Source of the DNA: Balanoglossus misakiensis
Taxonomy: Eukaryota > Hemichordata
Assembly: GCA_040954595.2 (NCBI GenBank)
Contig: CM082589.2
Coordinates: 9,362,001 to 9,426,000 of the forward strand
Direction of reading: 5' to 3'
Length of the DNA stretch: 64,000 nt
The translations under genes were made by a program, and so were the position numbers. Of the stretch, positions 25,710 to 37,149 are shown in pieces. Below the pieces are notes generated by a model, which saw only the letters and a program-made list of their open reading frames with translations, did not search any database and had not been told where the DNA came from. How positions within the stretch are numbered: position 1 is the stretch's first letter; every line of letters begins with the position of its first letter.

Positions 25710-28268
25710 TACGTGTTCTGCGCCTCACAACAGAATTCGGTAAATAAACGAGGCTGTTTGGAAGCAACCAAGGAAATGTTAGAACTATCCGTCGATCTAC
25801 AGAGTCTGGTGGAAAACGTTCTTATGCGCATAGGCCTATAATGTGTTCTGCGCCTCACAACTATATTCGGAAATAAACGAGGGTGTTTGGAAGCAACCAT
25901 GGAAATTTTAGAACTATCTCTCGATCTACAGAGTCTATAGTGGAAAACTTTCTTATGCACATATGCCTATCTATGTGTTCTGTGCCTCAAAACAGAATTC
26001 CGTAAATAAACGAGGCTGTTTGGAAGCAAACATGGAAATTTTAGAACTATCTCTCGATCTACAGAGTATAGTGGAAAACGTTCATATGCGCATAGGCATA
26101 TGTATGTGTTCTACGCATCACAACAGAATTCGGTAAATAAACGAGGCTGTTTGGAAACAACCATGGAAATTTTAGAACTATCCGTTGATCTAAAGTTGAA
26201 AAGTTTCTTATGCGCATAGGCCTATCTATGTGTTCTGCGCCTCCCAACAGAATTCCGTAAATACACGAGGCTGTGTTTGGAAGCAACCATGGAAATTTTA
26301 GAACTATCCGTCGATCTACAGAGTCTAGTGGAAAACGTTCTTATGCGCATAGGCCTATCTATGTGTTCTGCGCATCACAACAGAATTTTGTAAAAAAAAC
26401 GAGGATGTGTTTGGAAGCAACCATGGAAATTTAAGAACTATCCTCGATCTACAGAGTATAGTGGAAAACGTTCATATGCGCATAGGCCTATCTATGTGTT
26501 CTGCGCATCACAACAGAATTTTGTAAACAAACGAGGCTTTGTTTGGAAGCAACCATGGAAATTTTAGAACTATCCGTTGATCTAAAGTTGAAAAGTTTCT
26601 TATGCGCATAGGCCTATCTATGTGTTCAGCGCATCACAACAGAATTGTGTAAATAAACGAGGCTGTGTTTGGAAACAACCCTGGAAATTTTAGAACTATC
26701 TCTCGATCTACAGTGACTAGTGGAAAACTTGCTTATGCACATAGGCCTATCTATATGTTCTGCGCATCACAACAGAATTCGGTAAATAAACGAGGCTGTA
26801 TTTGGAAGCAACCATGGAAATTTTAGAACTATCCGTCGATCTACAGAGTCTAATGGAAAACGTTCTTACGCACATAGGCCTATCTAAGTGTTATGCGCAT
26901 CACAACAGAATTTTATAAACAAACGAGGCTTTGTTTGGAAGCAACCATGGACATTTTAGAACTATCCGTCGATCTACAGTGGAAAACTATCTTATGCGCA
27001 TTGCCCTATCTATGTATTCTGCTCATCACAACATAATTTTGTAAACAAAAAAGGGTGTGTTTGGAAGCAACCATTGAAATTTTAAAACTATCTCTTGATT
27101 TACAGAGTCTAGTGGAAAACTTTCTTTGCACATAGACCTATGTATGTGTTCTGCGCCTCAAAACAGAATTCCGTAAATAAACGAGGCTGTTTGGAAGAAA
27201 CCATGGAAATTTTAGAACTATCTCTCGATCTACAGAATCTAGTGGAAAACTTTATTATGCGCATAAACCTATCTATGTGTTCTGCGCATCACAACATAAT
27301 TCAGTAAACAAACGAGGCGGGGTTTGGAAGCAACCATGGAAATTTTAGAAATATCTCTCGATCTACAGAGTCTAGTGGAAAACTTTGTTATGCGCATAGG
27401 CCTATCATGTGTTATGCGCATCACAACAGAATTTTGTAAACAAACGAGGCGGGGTTTGGAAGTAACCATGGAAATTTTAGAACTATCTCTCGATCTACAG
27501 AGTCTAGTGGAAAACATTCTTATGCGCAAAGGCCTATCTATGTGTTCTGCGCCTCAAAACAGAATTCCGTAAATAAACGAGGCTGTTTGGAAGCAAACAT
27601 GGAAATTTTACAGCTATCCGTCGATCTACAGAGTCTAGTGGAAAACGTTCTTATGCGCATAGGCCTATATATGTGTTCTGCGCATCACAACAGAATTCGG
27701 TAAACAAACGAGGCGGGGTTTGGAAGCAACCATGGGAATTTTAGAACTATCCGTCGATCTACAGAGTATAGTGGAAAACGTTCTTATTCGCATAGGCCTA
27801 TCATGTGTTATGCGCATCACAACAGAATTTTGTAAACAAACGAGGCGGGGTTTGGAAGCAACCATGGAAATTTGAGAACTATCCGTCGATCTACAGAGTC
27901 TAGTAGAAAACTTTCTTATGCGCATAGGCCTATCATGTGTTATGCGCATCACAACAGAATTTTGTAAACAAACGAGGCTTTGTTTGGAAGCAACCATGGA
28001 AATGTTAGAACTATCTCTCGATCTACAGAGTCTAGTGGAAAACTTACTTATGCACATAGGCCTATGTATGTGTTCTGCGCCTCAAAACAGAATTCTGTAA
28101 ATAAACGAGGCTGTTTGGAAGCAACCATGGAAATTTTAGAACTATCCGTCGATCTACAGAGTCTAGTGGAAAACTTTCTTATGCACATAGGCATATCTAT
28201 GTGTTCTGTGCCTCACAACAGAATTTAGTAAATAAACGAGGCTGTTTGGAAGCAACCATGGAAATTTT

Positions 28269-28698
28269 AGTTAGGAAAGGATTTAAACGCTTAGGGACCT
28301 TTAATTTTTTTCGGCTTGGGGGGGGGGGGCAAGTTTGTGTCATGGGTTTTCAAAATCAGGCCGACTCCCCCTTCACCCAGGACCAAAAAATGATGACCCC
28401 CCCCCTTTGACAAGCCAAAAAATATGATGATCCCTCCCCGCGCCGACAACATTTGCCGTCCTGGTCCACACCTCAATTATACATTTCTTAAAGTAATTGA
28501 AGTTTATAATAGTATATCGCTGCAAAAAAGAATGAATACTGAATAAATTAAAATGACAAGTCAATACAATAGTTGGTAGGATTGGTAAAACAAGAAAAGT
28601 GGCAGGGGTGGGTGTGGCAGGGGTTGTCCCCCTCCCAGATAAGAACATTTTGAAAAATAACGGGCTGAAAGTTGCATTTTAATGAACTCAAAAGCAAA
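28269..28698. repeat. right flank of the satellite: G/C tracts and a dispersed repeat
   Basis: Poly-G near 28319-28330 and poly-C near 28397-28407. From about 28590 there is a dispersed repeat ('gtccccctcccagataagaa', 'gttgcattttaatgaactca') with relatives at 29150-29290 (+) and, inverted, at 32284-32600. Confidence 0.6.
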
Positions 28699-29053
28699 TT
28701 AAAGGGACAAAGTCTCTCTCTCGCTGCCCTTTTTCCATGAATTATGTTTGATACAAGACACTGTTTATGTTATTCTACATGTGGTTATATTGTGAATTGA
28801 TGTTTGACCACATACAACTGCCATCCTGTTTGTAGGATATGAGAGTAAAAATGTTGCCAAAATGAATAAATGTTAAACACTGATTATTCATTTTGGCAAG
28901 TTTTTCACTCTTGTGTCTACAAGTTGGATGGAAGTTGTGTGTGGTTGAACGTTGATCACTTTGTGTCCACAATGTAGAATAACATAAAGGTGTCTTGTAT
29001 CAAACATAACCAATTGAATAAAGGGCAACGAGAGAGAGACTTTGTCCCTTTAA
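28699..29053. mobile_element. TTAA-flanked palindromic MITE, copy 1
   Basis: Terminal inverted repeats begin TTAAAGGGACAAAGTCTC and end with the reverse complement. The arms extend about 100 bp or more ('gatacaagacactgtttatg' / 'aaggtgtcttgtatcaaac'). TTAA lies at both ends (28699-28702 and 29050-29053). An uninterrupted version of the host repeat with one TTAA lies at 32460-32500 on the other strand. TTAA target sites fit the piggyBac and Kolobok superfamilies; the AGGG terminus leans to Kolobok. Confidence 0.85.
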
Positions 29054-29418
29054 CTCAATATTGGGGAGGACCAATTTGACTTTTGCCACTCCACTCAAAG
29101 TACGCATCGGTGTGGTGGGGTGGCAAGTAGTCTGCCCTTGTACACTAGACAAACCAGGCAATAAATGAAATGTGGCGAAGAATGGAGGGGTGGGTGTGGG
29201 ATGGGGTGTCCCCCTCCCACATTAGAAAATCTTGTAAAATAAAGGGCGCGAAACTGCAATTTTGTGGACTCAAAAGCAAAAGTTTTGTGGCAAAAGTATG
29301 TGACCCCCCCCCCTAAACGGTTTTAAAAAAAAGATTACCCCACTTTCGGACTTCAAAATTTAAGTGACCCCCCCCCCCCCCTTGGATTTTGCCACCCCCC
29401 CCCAGCCGTAAAAACTGG
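29054..29418. repeat. dispersed repeat and C-rich tracts
   Basis: Continuation of the repeat interrupted by the MITE ('ttggggaggaccaatttgac', 'ataaagggcgcgaaactgca'), followed by poly-C tracts near 29304-29312, 29367-29380 and 29394-29403. No coding signal. Confidence 0.6.
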
Positions 29419-29749
29419 TCATGAATGGTCCCTTAGCCATAAACGCGCCTTCCAGTAATAAATTTGAAGAATAAGAGATCCTCTCCGTAGATAGGCCTTA
29501 TTGGGGGTCAAAACTACCGAAAGAAGACCCTGCCCTAACTCCCCTTTTAAACCAACTAATTCACACCGGGTTAGTTTTATTACTTTCATATTTGAATGCA
29601 AATTAAAATGCCGCAGGAAATTCTGCTGGCGTCCTTAGGATACGAGATCGGGAAATTTCAAAAGTTCCGCAGAATATACCCCAAGAGGGCGCTGTTGCTG
29701 ACCTTCGACCCGTTGCCTTTGACCCGTTCAGTGTCTTTGTTGTAAACAC

Positions 29750-29960
29750 ATGTGTGACATGCAGGCTAGCGAATCTGTCAGTTTTTTCTGTCGTCAACTC
29801 CAATGTCGCCTTTTCTATGGACGTTACTTGGCCAGTGTTCGTTACACATCCAGGACGGTGTCATATTTCTCTGAAAGAAAAGCGGAAAACATGCGAAGCC
29901 AAGGAGCGAGCAACCAGCTGTTTTCTGCAAGTCATGGGTTCAGGCCCCCCCCCCCCCCCC
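29750..29960 (+). CDS. possible first exon, presequence-like, unidentified
   Basis: From ATG at 29750 a 70-codon frame is rich in Arg, Ser and aromatics and almost free of acid at its start ('SFFCRQLQCRLFYGRYLASV'), as in mitochondrial presequences, before running into poly-C. Base composition here is less AT-rich than in the surroundings. No splice partner or homologue recognised. It lies upstream of ELAC2-like exons, and long-form tRNase Z has a mitochondrial form, but a link is speculation. Confidence 0.25.
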
Positions 29961-30951
29961 CCCCACACTGTCCACCATCACTATTCCTATATACAGATTT
30001 GGCGGCGTGAGTATTGAAACATTACAGTATTTAGTGTGTTTTAAGATATCACAGATCGTTTTCACGACTTAATGTGTGGGTTGAATCACATTCGTCGAAA
30101 TAACACTGCTGTAGTCCCCTGATGAAGTCCGTAAACAAGGTAAGCTTGAGACATGGACGATCGACAATCAATTTCCGCTGTTGATTTCGCCCTATCGCAA
30201 CTCAGTAACTGGGGCCGAGTGATGCTCCATACATTAAAGTTCATGACTATTGACACCAATTGCAAAATATCAATGTTAAGGCGTGCTTTCAGAGAATATT
30301 CAACCAGAAAACCGACAACAATTGATGACCTCGTGTGACCTTTACTGGTTGAATCAGGCGACCACTGCAGTGTGATTCCAACGTTTGTGGGAAGACCACA
30401 GGGAGCTCTTCCTCCTGCTTTGCAGTGTGTGTTTGTTTAATATAATAATGTGTGACAAAAATAGGTATGTTTACAAATATGGTCATGATTGTTTGTTTGT
30501 TGAGAGGTTAAGGGGATTAACCCTTTCTGTGGAATATACCCACAAAGGTGAACAAATTTATAAAAAAAAACATATTTTTCACAGAGTTGTTTTATTATAT
30601 CCGCATTGCATCCAGCATGATCGCAGAAAACATCACCAATAATCCAAAATTGGAGTTGATGGCTTTATTTGGGACTATCATTATTTGGTTATAGTCCATG
30701 GGCCAGCGACCGACAAACTCCCCCCCCCCCCCCCACCCGGCACCCAAGGAGTTTTTTTGCAGACATATATTTGGGAAAGCCTGTTTATCCAGCTGTCAGA
30801 ATGAGGTTGTTTGCACTCAAATTAATGATTGGTGTGGCTGTGAGGAGCGGTTGTCATAGTAATGATAGCATAATTTTAGGGGTATTCATAAAGTTAAAAA
30901 ATAAAATATTTCAGGATCTGAGAAAGCTAGAGATAAAATTCAAACATTCAG

Positions 30952-33875
30952 TATGGGGGCCCGTTCTGGTCAAAATTGTAGTTTATTAATAAAACGTGTT
31001 AGAATTAATTTTATAGAGCCTGGAATTAATTTTACCAGTATATAGAATTATTTTTTATGTGCTTTAATTATTTTTTGTTGTCATGCAGAATTAATTTTAT
31101 GTGTTCTAAATAATTATTTTAGCTTATCTTTGTTAGAAATAATTTTGCCAACATCTCAAATTTTTTTTACGTGTAGACTCGAATTAATTTCAGGTGTAGT
31201 GTCGAATTAATATCACGTGTTTGGTCGAATTAATTTCAAGTGTTGTGTCGAATTAATTTTACGTTGTGTCGAATTAATATTGCCCCCACAATCCTTTGCG
31301 CGTAAATCAAGATGGCGGCGGCTGAGCATGTCTTTCTCGCTGCATAAAGTTCAAAAATGCGCCGTTGTACAAGTTGTGAGACGTTTTGGGGTGATTTGCT
31401 GTCCAATATAAATGCAGTGTGCTCGATAACGGCGATCAGACAGAATTTTCTAGTCAAACCACTCAAAACCACTACCAGTTGGTGTAATCGCCTGCCTTGC
31501 TATGGTCTATAGCCCAGCTCTGCGTACAGTGTTCTTGGCGTGGAGGCCGTGACATGGCGGGAACACACAGACATGTACGCAGAGCTAGCTGTTGTCCCGC
31601 GTTGCCAGTTCGCCTCGATTGAATAAATTTTGACATCTGAACATACGAAAATTGTGTTAATTTGTAATTTTCAGAACTAAGAAATAGCTGTAGGGCCCAG
31701 ATCGCGGGAAACGGCGAATAAAATATTCCTTAATATTTCCTTGTAAACTCAAGTTTTGTATAAATAAATTTGAATTAAAAGTCTCTCTCTACATAACCAT
31801 ATTTAATTGGAAATTGGATAGCTTGCATTCTAGATTTACAACTGATAAGATAGGGTGTGGGGCATAGACAGTAGAAGGGTTGACCCTGAAGTCTCCACCT
31901 CCTGTAGGCTGCATTCACAAACACCTCTGGAGGGGGGGGGGGGGAATTCAATTATTTTTTGTAGTCATGCAGATTTAATTTTATGTGTTCTAAATAATTA
32001 TTTTAGCTTATCTTTATCTTTATCAACATATCGAATTATTTTTACGTGTAGACTCGAATTAATTATAGGTGTAGTGTCGAATTAATATCACGTGTTTAGT
32101 CGAATTAATTTCACGTTGTGTCGAATAAATATTGCCCCCACAATCCTGTGCGCGTAAATCAAGATGGCGGCGGCTGAGCATGTCTTTCTCGCCGCATAAG
32201 TTCGAAAAGGGGCCATTGTACAAGTTGTGAGACGTTTTGGGGCGGTTTGCTGTCCAATATAAATGCAGTGTGCTCGATAACGGATAATGCAGTTTCGCGC
32301 CCTTTATTTTACAAAATTTTCTAATACCCACCCCCTCCATTCATCAACACCTTTCAATCATTGACTGGTTTATCTAGTGTCCCAGGTCAGGGGACTTGCC
32401 CCAACCTCATGATAACTTTGAGCGGCGACGGTTAAATTTGTCCTCCCCAACATACCGGTAGTTGAGTTAATTTGCTTTTGCCGGGTTCATTAAAATGCAG
32501 CTTTGAGCTCTGGATTTTATAAAATTTTCTTACGTGGGAGGGGGAAACCCCTCCCAAACCCACCCCCTTCAATTCTCGGTTTACAATGTCTCCCAACACA
32601 GAATACAAATACTTAAAAATAAAAACAATGTTCAGTTTTAATACCCACTGTTGAGGGGAAACATCAGTTTAAAAATCTTTTCATCGGAGCGCTGTTTTTC
32701 TTTTTTTTACAAGATAGATAGGTGATGTGTTTTGCTCTGTGAAAGAAAATGGAGGGGGGGGGGTGTTCAAAATTTTGGCAGTTCGGAAGGGGGATTTGAA
32801 AATATTTCGGGTTCACGGTTGTGCACGGGGGGCATGTGAAAATTAGCGGTAAAAAAATTGAATTCCCCCCCCTCCAGAGGTGTTTGTGAATGCAGCCTAC
32901 AGGAGGTGGAGACTTCGGGGTCAACCCCTCTACTGTCTATGCCCCACACCCTATCTTATCAGTTGTAAATCTAGAATGCAAGCTATCCAATTTCCAATTA
33001 AATATGGTTATGTAGAAGAGAGAGACTTTTAATTCAAATTTATTTATACAAAACTTGAGTTTACAAGGAAATATTAAGGAATATTTTATTTGCCGTTTCC
33101 CGCGATCTGGGCCCTACAGCTATTTCTTAGTTCTGAAAATAACAAATTAACACAATTTTCGTATGTTCAGATGTCAAAATTTATTCAATCGAGACGAACT
33201 GGCAATGCGGGACAACAGCTAGCTCTGCGTACATGTCTGTGTGTTCCCGCCATGTCACGGCCTCCACGCCAAGAACACTGTACGCAGAGCTGGGCTATAC
33301 CATACATGTAGCAAGGCTGGCGATTACACCAACTGATAGTGGTTTTGAGTGGTTTGACTAGAAAATTCTGTCTGTAGACCAAAACTCGTGCACCGATCGC
33401 CGTTATCGAGCACACTGTATTTATATTGGACAGCAAATCGCCCCAAAACGTCTCACAACTTGTACAACGGCCCCTTTTTGAACTTTATGCAGCGAGAAAT
33501 ACGTGCTCAGCCGCCGCCATCTTGATTTACGCGCAAAGGATTGTGGGGGCAATATTAATTCGACACAACGTAAAATTAATTTGACACAACACGTGAAATT
33601 AATTCGACCAAACACGTGATATTAATTCGACACTACACCTGAAATTAATTTGAGTCTACACGTAAAAATAATTTGAGATGTTGGCAAAATTAAACAAAGA
33701 TAAGCTAAAATAATTATTTAGAACACATAAAATTAATTCTGCATGACAACAAAAAATAATTAAAGCACATAAAAAATAATTATATATACTGGTAAAATTA
33801 ATTCCAGGCTCTATAAAATTAATTCTAACACGTTTTATTAATAAACCACAATTTTGACCAGAACGGGCCCCCATA
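30952..33875. mobile_element. 2.9-kb element with ~1-kb terminal inverted repeats and TA flanks
   Basis: The left arm (30954-about 31940, starting 'tgggggcccgttctggtc') is repeated inverted at about 32866-33873. Both outer ends abut TA, as in Tc/mariner-type insertions. The arms hold many 'gaattaatttta' motifs and the block 'aatcaagatggcggcggctg'. The centre holds a second, directly oriented copy of part of the arm (31945-32283) and an inverted copy of the 28.6-29.3 kb dispersed repeat. No transposase ORF. Confidence 0.8.
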
Positions 33876-34399
33876 GTTCAGTCTTATAAAGTATGGTACA
33901 GGCTATCCAATGATTACATGACCGACAAGGTCAGAGGTCAAGTTCAAACTTTGGGTCAAAGTGAAAATTTCGCTATTGTTTGCATATTAATCATACATAG
34001 TTTTGATTTACCTGAATACGGTTTAGTCGAAGAGGCTGTAAATTGGTCATCAGGGTCACCAAAATTGTAAGGGTTATCTCCTTGTTTTACCACTCATACT
34101 GATGGCTCAAATTAAAAACTCATAAAAATGTTGCTAATTTGCATATGTTATAAATTGAAATACAGCTTCAACACCCCCCCCCCTTAATTAAAAATATTGT
34201 ATAAATCCTCTAATCATACTTTGATATATTTCCTGTAAAATACTATGCCATGTTTTTTAGGTCCCATTTCATAACTCATTGGTAAATTGTCACAATGGGA
34301 TAGAACTGGAGGGACACTCATGGAAGATGCAACTTGTACTAGACATGTTCCTGTGTAGTGCCCCTCCAGTTGGCCTACAGCTATCCCACAACCCACCGT
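33876..34399. other. non-coding stretch before the 1,567-bp repeat
   Basis: AT-rich with a short C run near 34173-34181. Nothing recognisable on either strand. Confidence 0.5.
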
Positions 34400-34689
34400 G
34401 TTTCCAAGATGGCGGTAAAGACAAACCTTCCCTATAGCATGTTCCAGTAGCATGCATCAGAATGTGTGCTCTATGCTGAAAGTGAATTTTTTGTTAGATA
34501 CCTTAACATCTTTCATTGAATGTTTAATGTAGTCTGTCTGCAGTTGACAAGAATCTAAATAGTCAAACACAAAAGAGAACTTTTCTAAAATAAAATAATT
34601 ATGAAGAAAGGTACAACGATAGAGAGTGTGACTTAAATTGCTAATCTCATATACAGTCAATTCAAATTACAGGTTGTTATTTTCATTCC

Positions 34690-34900
34690 TGACACACTTC
34701 CTAATAGACCCCTTAACTTCTCCCGATTAGAACATGGTTATCATAGTCAGTCAAGAGATAACAATATTCTTCATTCTCCAAAATATAACAATCGGTTAGG
34801 TCAGATTTTAATCAAATTTGTTGGTCCCACACTTTGGAATAGCATTCCAGAAAGAATAAAAAATATTCACCCTCATTACAATGTACAAATGAAATAAAAC
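34690..34900 (+). mobile_element. LINE reverse-transcriptase C-terminal fragment (repeats at 36257, 37824, 39391)
   Basis: Reads 'PLNFSRLEHGYHSQSRDNN', 'YNNRLGQILIKFVGPTLWNS' and 'IPERIKNIHP'. The 'xGPxLWNSIPxxIK' signature marks the tail of CR1/L2/Jockey-like non-LTR polymerases. Carried in each 1,567-bp unit; the rest of the element is absent. Confidence 0.7.
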
Positions 34901-34995
34901 ATTACTTGTTACTTGGTTTATAATATTTCATTGACCCAAGTTTAATAAAAATGACAACAGACATTGATTTGAATACAAATATCTGTGGCTAATAG

Positions 34996-35390
34996 AATCT
35001 CACACTCCCAAGGACCTGGGATTGTATTTCTCACATGACTTGGGGAATTTCTGTCCCACTCGTGCCGCAGGCGAGTGTGGGGCAAAATATCCCTGACGAG
35101 TGTGAGAAATATGATCCCAGGTCCTTGGTGTGTGAGATTATATTTCTCACATGGTCACAAATTAGACATATTCGTTAAAAATGTTGAATAAATTACTCTG
35201 GAACTGTCGTCTGGCATGTTGTAGTCTCTCTCCCTATATACACATCGCCCCATTGGATAACATTATGCACGCGTTAGCGAAAGAACACTTTGTCAACCAA
35301 TCAGCGCTCGATTCTGTGAGAGTGTGGGATCAATTTGTTCTCACACTCCGATCTCAAACTCCAATCGTGCCAGGAGTGTGAGAAAGTAGT
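34996..35390. mobile_element. 'TCTCACACTCC' inverted-repeat element (also in each tandem unit; intact relative at 58711)
   Basis: Starts 'taatagaatctcacactccc' and ends near 'ccaggagtgtgaga'. The interior has the palindromic pair 'aaggacctgggat' / 'atcccaggtcctt'. Homologous to 58711-59121, where both ends are clear. Related copies lie near 36563, 38130 and 39697. Confidence 0.7.
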
Positions 35391-35514
35391 ATATTGGCTG
35401 TCAATATGTAACACACCAGTATTCAAGAATGTAGACAGTGTGTTTGTCAATACAGCCAAGCAATACATCATTTGAATATTCATGTGTATAATCCAGTGGT
35501 TTTTCTCATGACAG

Positions 35515-35582
35515 GTTTAACACTGACACTGAGAGACATAGGCACAGCAAAGAGAGTGACCTTCTATGGACCACCTAGATTG
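35515..35582 (+). CDS. ELAC2-like (long-form tRNase Z) exon, copy 1
   Basis: A 68-nt exon with acceptor 'tctcatgacag' and donor 'gtatgt', entering in phase 1 and leaving in phase 0. It encodes 'LTLTLRDIG' then 'RVTFYGPPRL'. Long tRNase Z (ELAC2) has a segment of this form right after its N-terminal GGLxG motif: a short hydrophobic run, K/R-[DE]-x-G, then GPP-x-L. ELAC2 trims tRNA 3' ends in nucleus and mitochondria. No neighbouring ELAC2 exons were found, so this is an isolated exon. Confidence 0.6.
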
Positions 35583-37081
35583 GTATGTACATTTCAACTC
35601 TTTTCACTATTGGCTGTACTATACATGCTACTTTAGTTGCATCTTTGCCACTAAAGAGATACCTATGGGGGCCCGTTCTGGTCAAAATTGTAGTTTATTA
35701 ATAAAACGTGTTAGAATTAATTTTATAGAGCCTGGAATTAATTTTACCAGTATGTAGAATTATTTTTTATGTGCTTTAATTATTTTTTGTTGTCATGCAG
35801 AATTAATTTTATGTGTTCTAAATAATTATTTTAGCTTATCTTTGTTAGAAATAATTTTGCCAACAATATCCCAAATTATTTTTACGTGTACAATCGAATT
35901 AATTACAGGTGTAGTGTCGAATTAATTACAGGTGTAGTGTCGAATTAATTTTACGTGTTGTGTCATGTTTCCAAGATGGCAGTAAAGACAAACCTTCCCT
36001 ATAGCATGTTCCGGTAGCATGCATCAGGATGTGTGCTCCATGCTGAAAGTGAATTTTTTGTTAGATACCTTAACATCTTTCATTGAATGTTTAATGTAGT
36101 CTGCCTGCAGTTGACAAGAATCTAATTAGTCAAACACAAAAGAGAACTTTTCTAAAATACAATAATTATGAAGAAAGGTACAAAGATAGAGAGTGTGACT
36201 TAAATTGCTAATCTCATATACAGTCAATTCAAATTACAGGTTGTTATTTTCATTCCTGACACACTTCCTAATAGACCCCTTAACTTCTCCCGATTAGAAC
36301 ATGGTTATCATAGTCAGTCAAGAGATAACAATATTCTTCATTCTCCAAAATATAACAATCGGTTAGGTCAGATTTTAATCAAATTTGTTGGTCCCACACT
36401 TTGGAATAGCATTCCAGAAAGAATAAAAAATATTCACCCTCATTACAATGTACAAATGAAATAAAACATTACTTGTTACTTGGTTTATAATATTTCATTG
36501 ACCCAAGTTTAATAAAAATGACAACAGACATTGATTTGAATACAAATATCTGTGGCTAATAGAATCTCACACTCCCAAGGACCTGGGATTGTATTTCTCA
36601 CATGACTTGGGGAATTTCTGTCCCACTCGTGCCGCAGGCGAGTGTGGGACAAAATATCCCTGACGAGTGTGAGAAATATGATCCCAGGTCCTTGGTGTGT
36701 GAGATTATATTTCTCACATGGTCACAAATTAGACATATTCGTTAAAAATGTTGAATAAATTACTCTGGAACTGTCGTCTGGCATGTTGTAGTCTCTCTCC
36801 CTATATACACATCGCCCCATTGGATAACATTATGCACGCGTTAGCGAAAGAACACTTTGTCAACCAATCAGCGCTCGATTCTGTGAGAGTGTGGGATCAA
36901 TTTGTTCTCACACTGAGATCTCAAACTCCAATCGTGGCAGGAGTGTGAGAAAGTAGTATATTGGCTGTCAATATGTAACACACCAGTATTCAAGAATGTA
37001 GACAGTGTGTTTGTCAATACAGCCAAGCAATACATCATTTGAATATTCATGTGTATAATCCAGTGGTTTTTCTCATGACAG

Positions 37082-37149
37082 GTTTAACACTGACACTGAG
37101 AGACATAGGCACAGCAAAGAGAGTGACCTTCTATGGACCACCTAGATTG
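37082..37149 (+). CDS. ELAC2-like exon, copy 2
   Basis: Identical in reading and splice sites to 35515-35582, one 1,567-bp unit later. Confidence 0.6.

Larger units (their letters stand above)
21673..28230 (+). repeat. 3.58-kb tandem duplication within the satellite
   Basis: Landmarks at 21715, 22479, 23688, 23743 and 24084 recur about 3,580 bases later at 25295, 26059, 27269, 27324 and 27665. Each unit starts with a retropepsin module (P6, P7). The second copy departs from the first after about 28,000. Confidence 0.85.
7771..28268. repeat. 130-132 bp satellite array with higher-order repeats and embedded retropepsin modules
   Basis: About 130 monomers (estimated from length) in one orientation. 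Landmarks are 'tgtgttctgcgcctcacaac', 'aataaacgaggctgtttgg', 'aaccatggaaattttagaac', 'cgatctacagagtctagtgg' and 'cttatgcgcataggcctatc'. Two subtypes alternate: 'cctcac...ttcggtaaataaacgag' (about 130 bp) and 'catcac...ttttgtaaacaaacgag' followed by gctttg, gctgtg or gcgggg (about 132 bp). Because 130-132 is not a multiple of 3 throughout, the many short ORFs on both strands shift frame from monomer to monomer; I do not call them genes. Seven ~454-474 bp retropepsin modules interrupt monomers at the same point. Confidence 0.95.

Noticed and set aside
7800-28260. Dozens of 60-220 codon ORFs on both strands in the satellite
   Set aside because: They are periodic translations of the 130-132 bp monomer in rotating frames; no start context or family signal apart from the retropepsin modules.
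7771-28268. CENP-B box in the satellite monomer
   Set aside because: 'ctgtttggaagcaaccatgg' is only loosely similar to the CENP-B box and lacks the required CG-containing core, so a centromere role cannot be claimed from sequence.
7771-28268. CRISPR-like array
   Set aside because: Monomers are contiguous without unique spacers and the genome is eukaryotic.
29668-29690. CTCF-like motif 'ccaagagggcgctg'
   Set aside because: One core position disagrees with the consensus and there is no supporting context.
30153-30338. 61-codon ORF
   Set aside because: No recognisable motif, splice context or homologue; within chance for this length.
31217-33615. ORFs such as 31217-31411, 33421-33615 and 33090-33311
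   Set aside because: They are mirrored readings of the inverted-repeat arms; no protein family signal.
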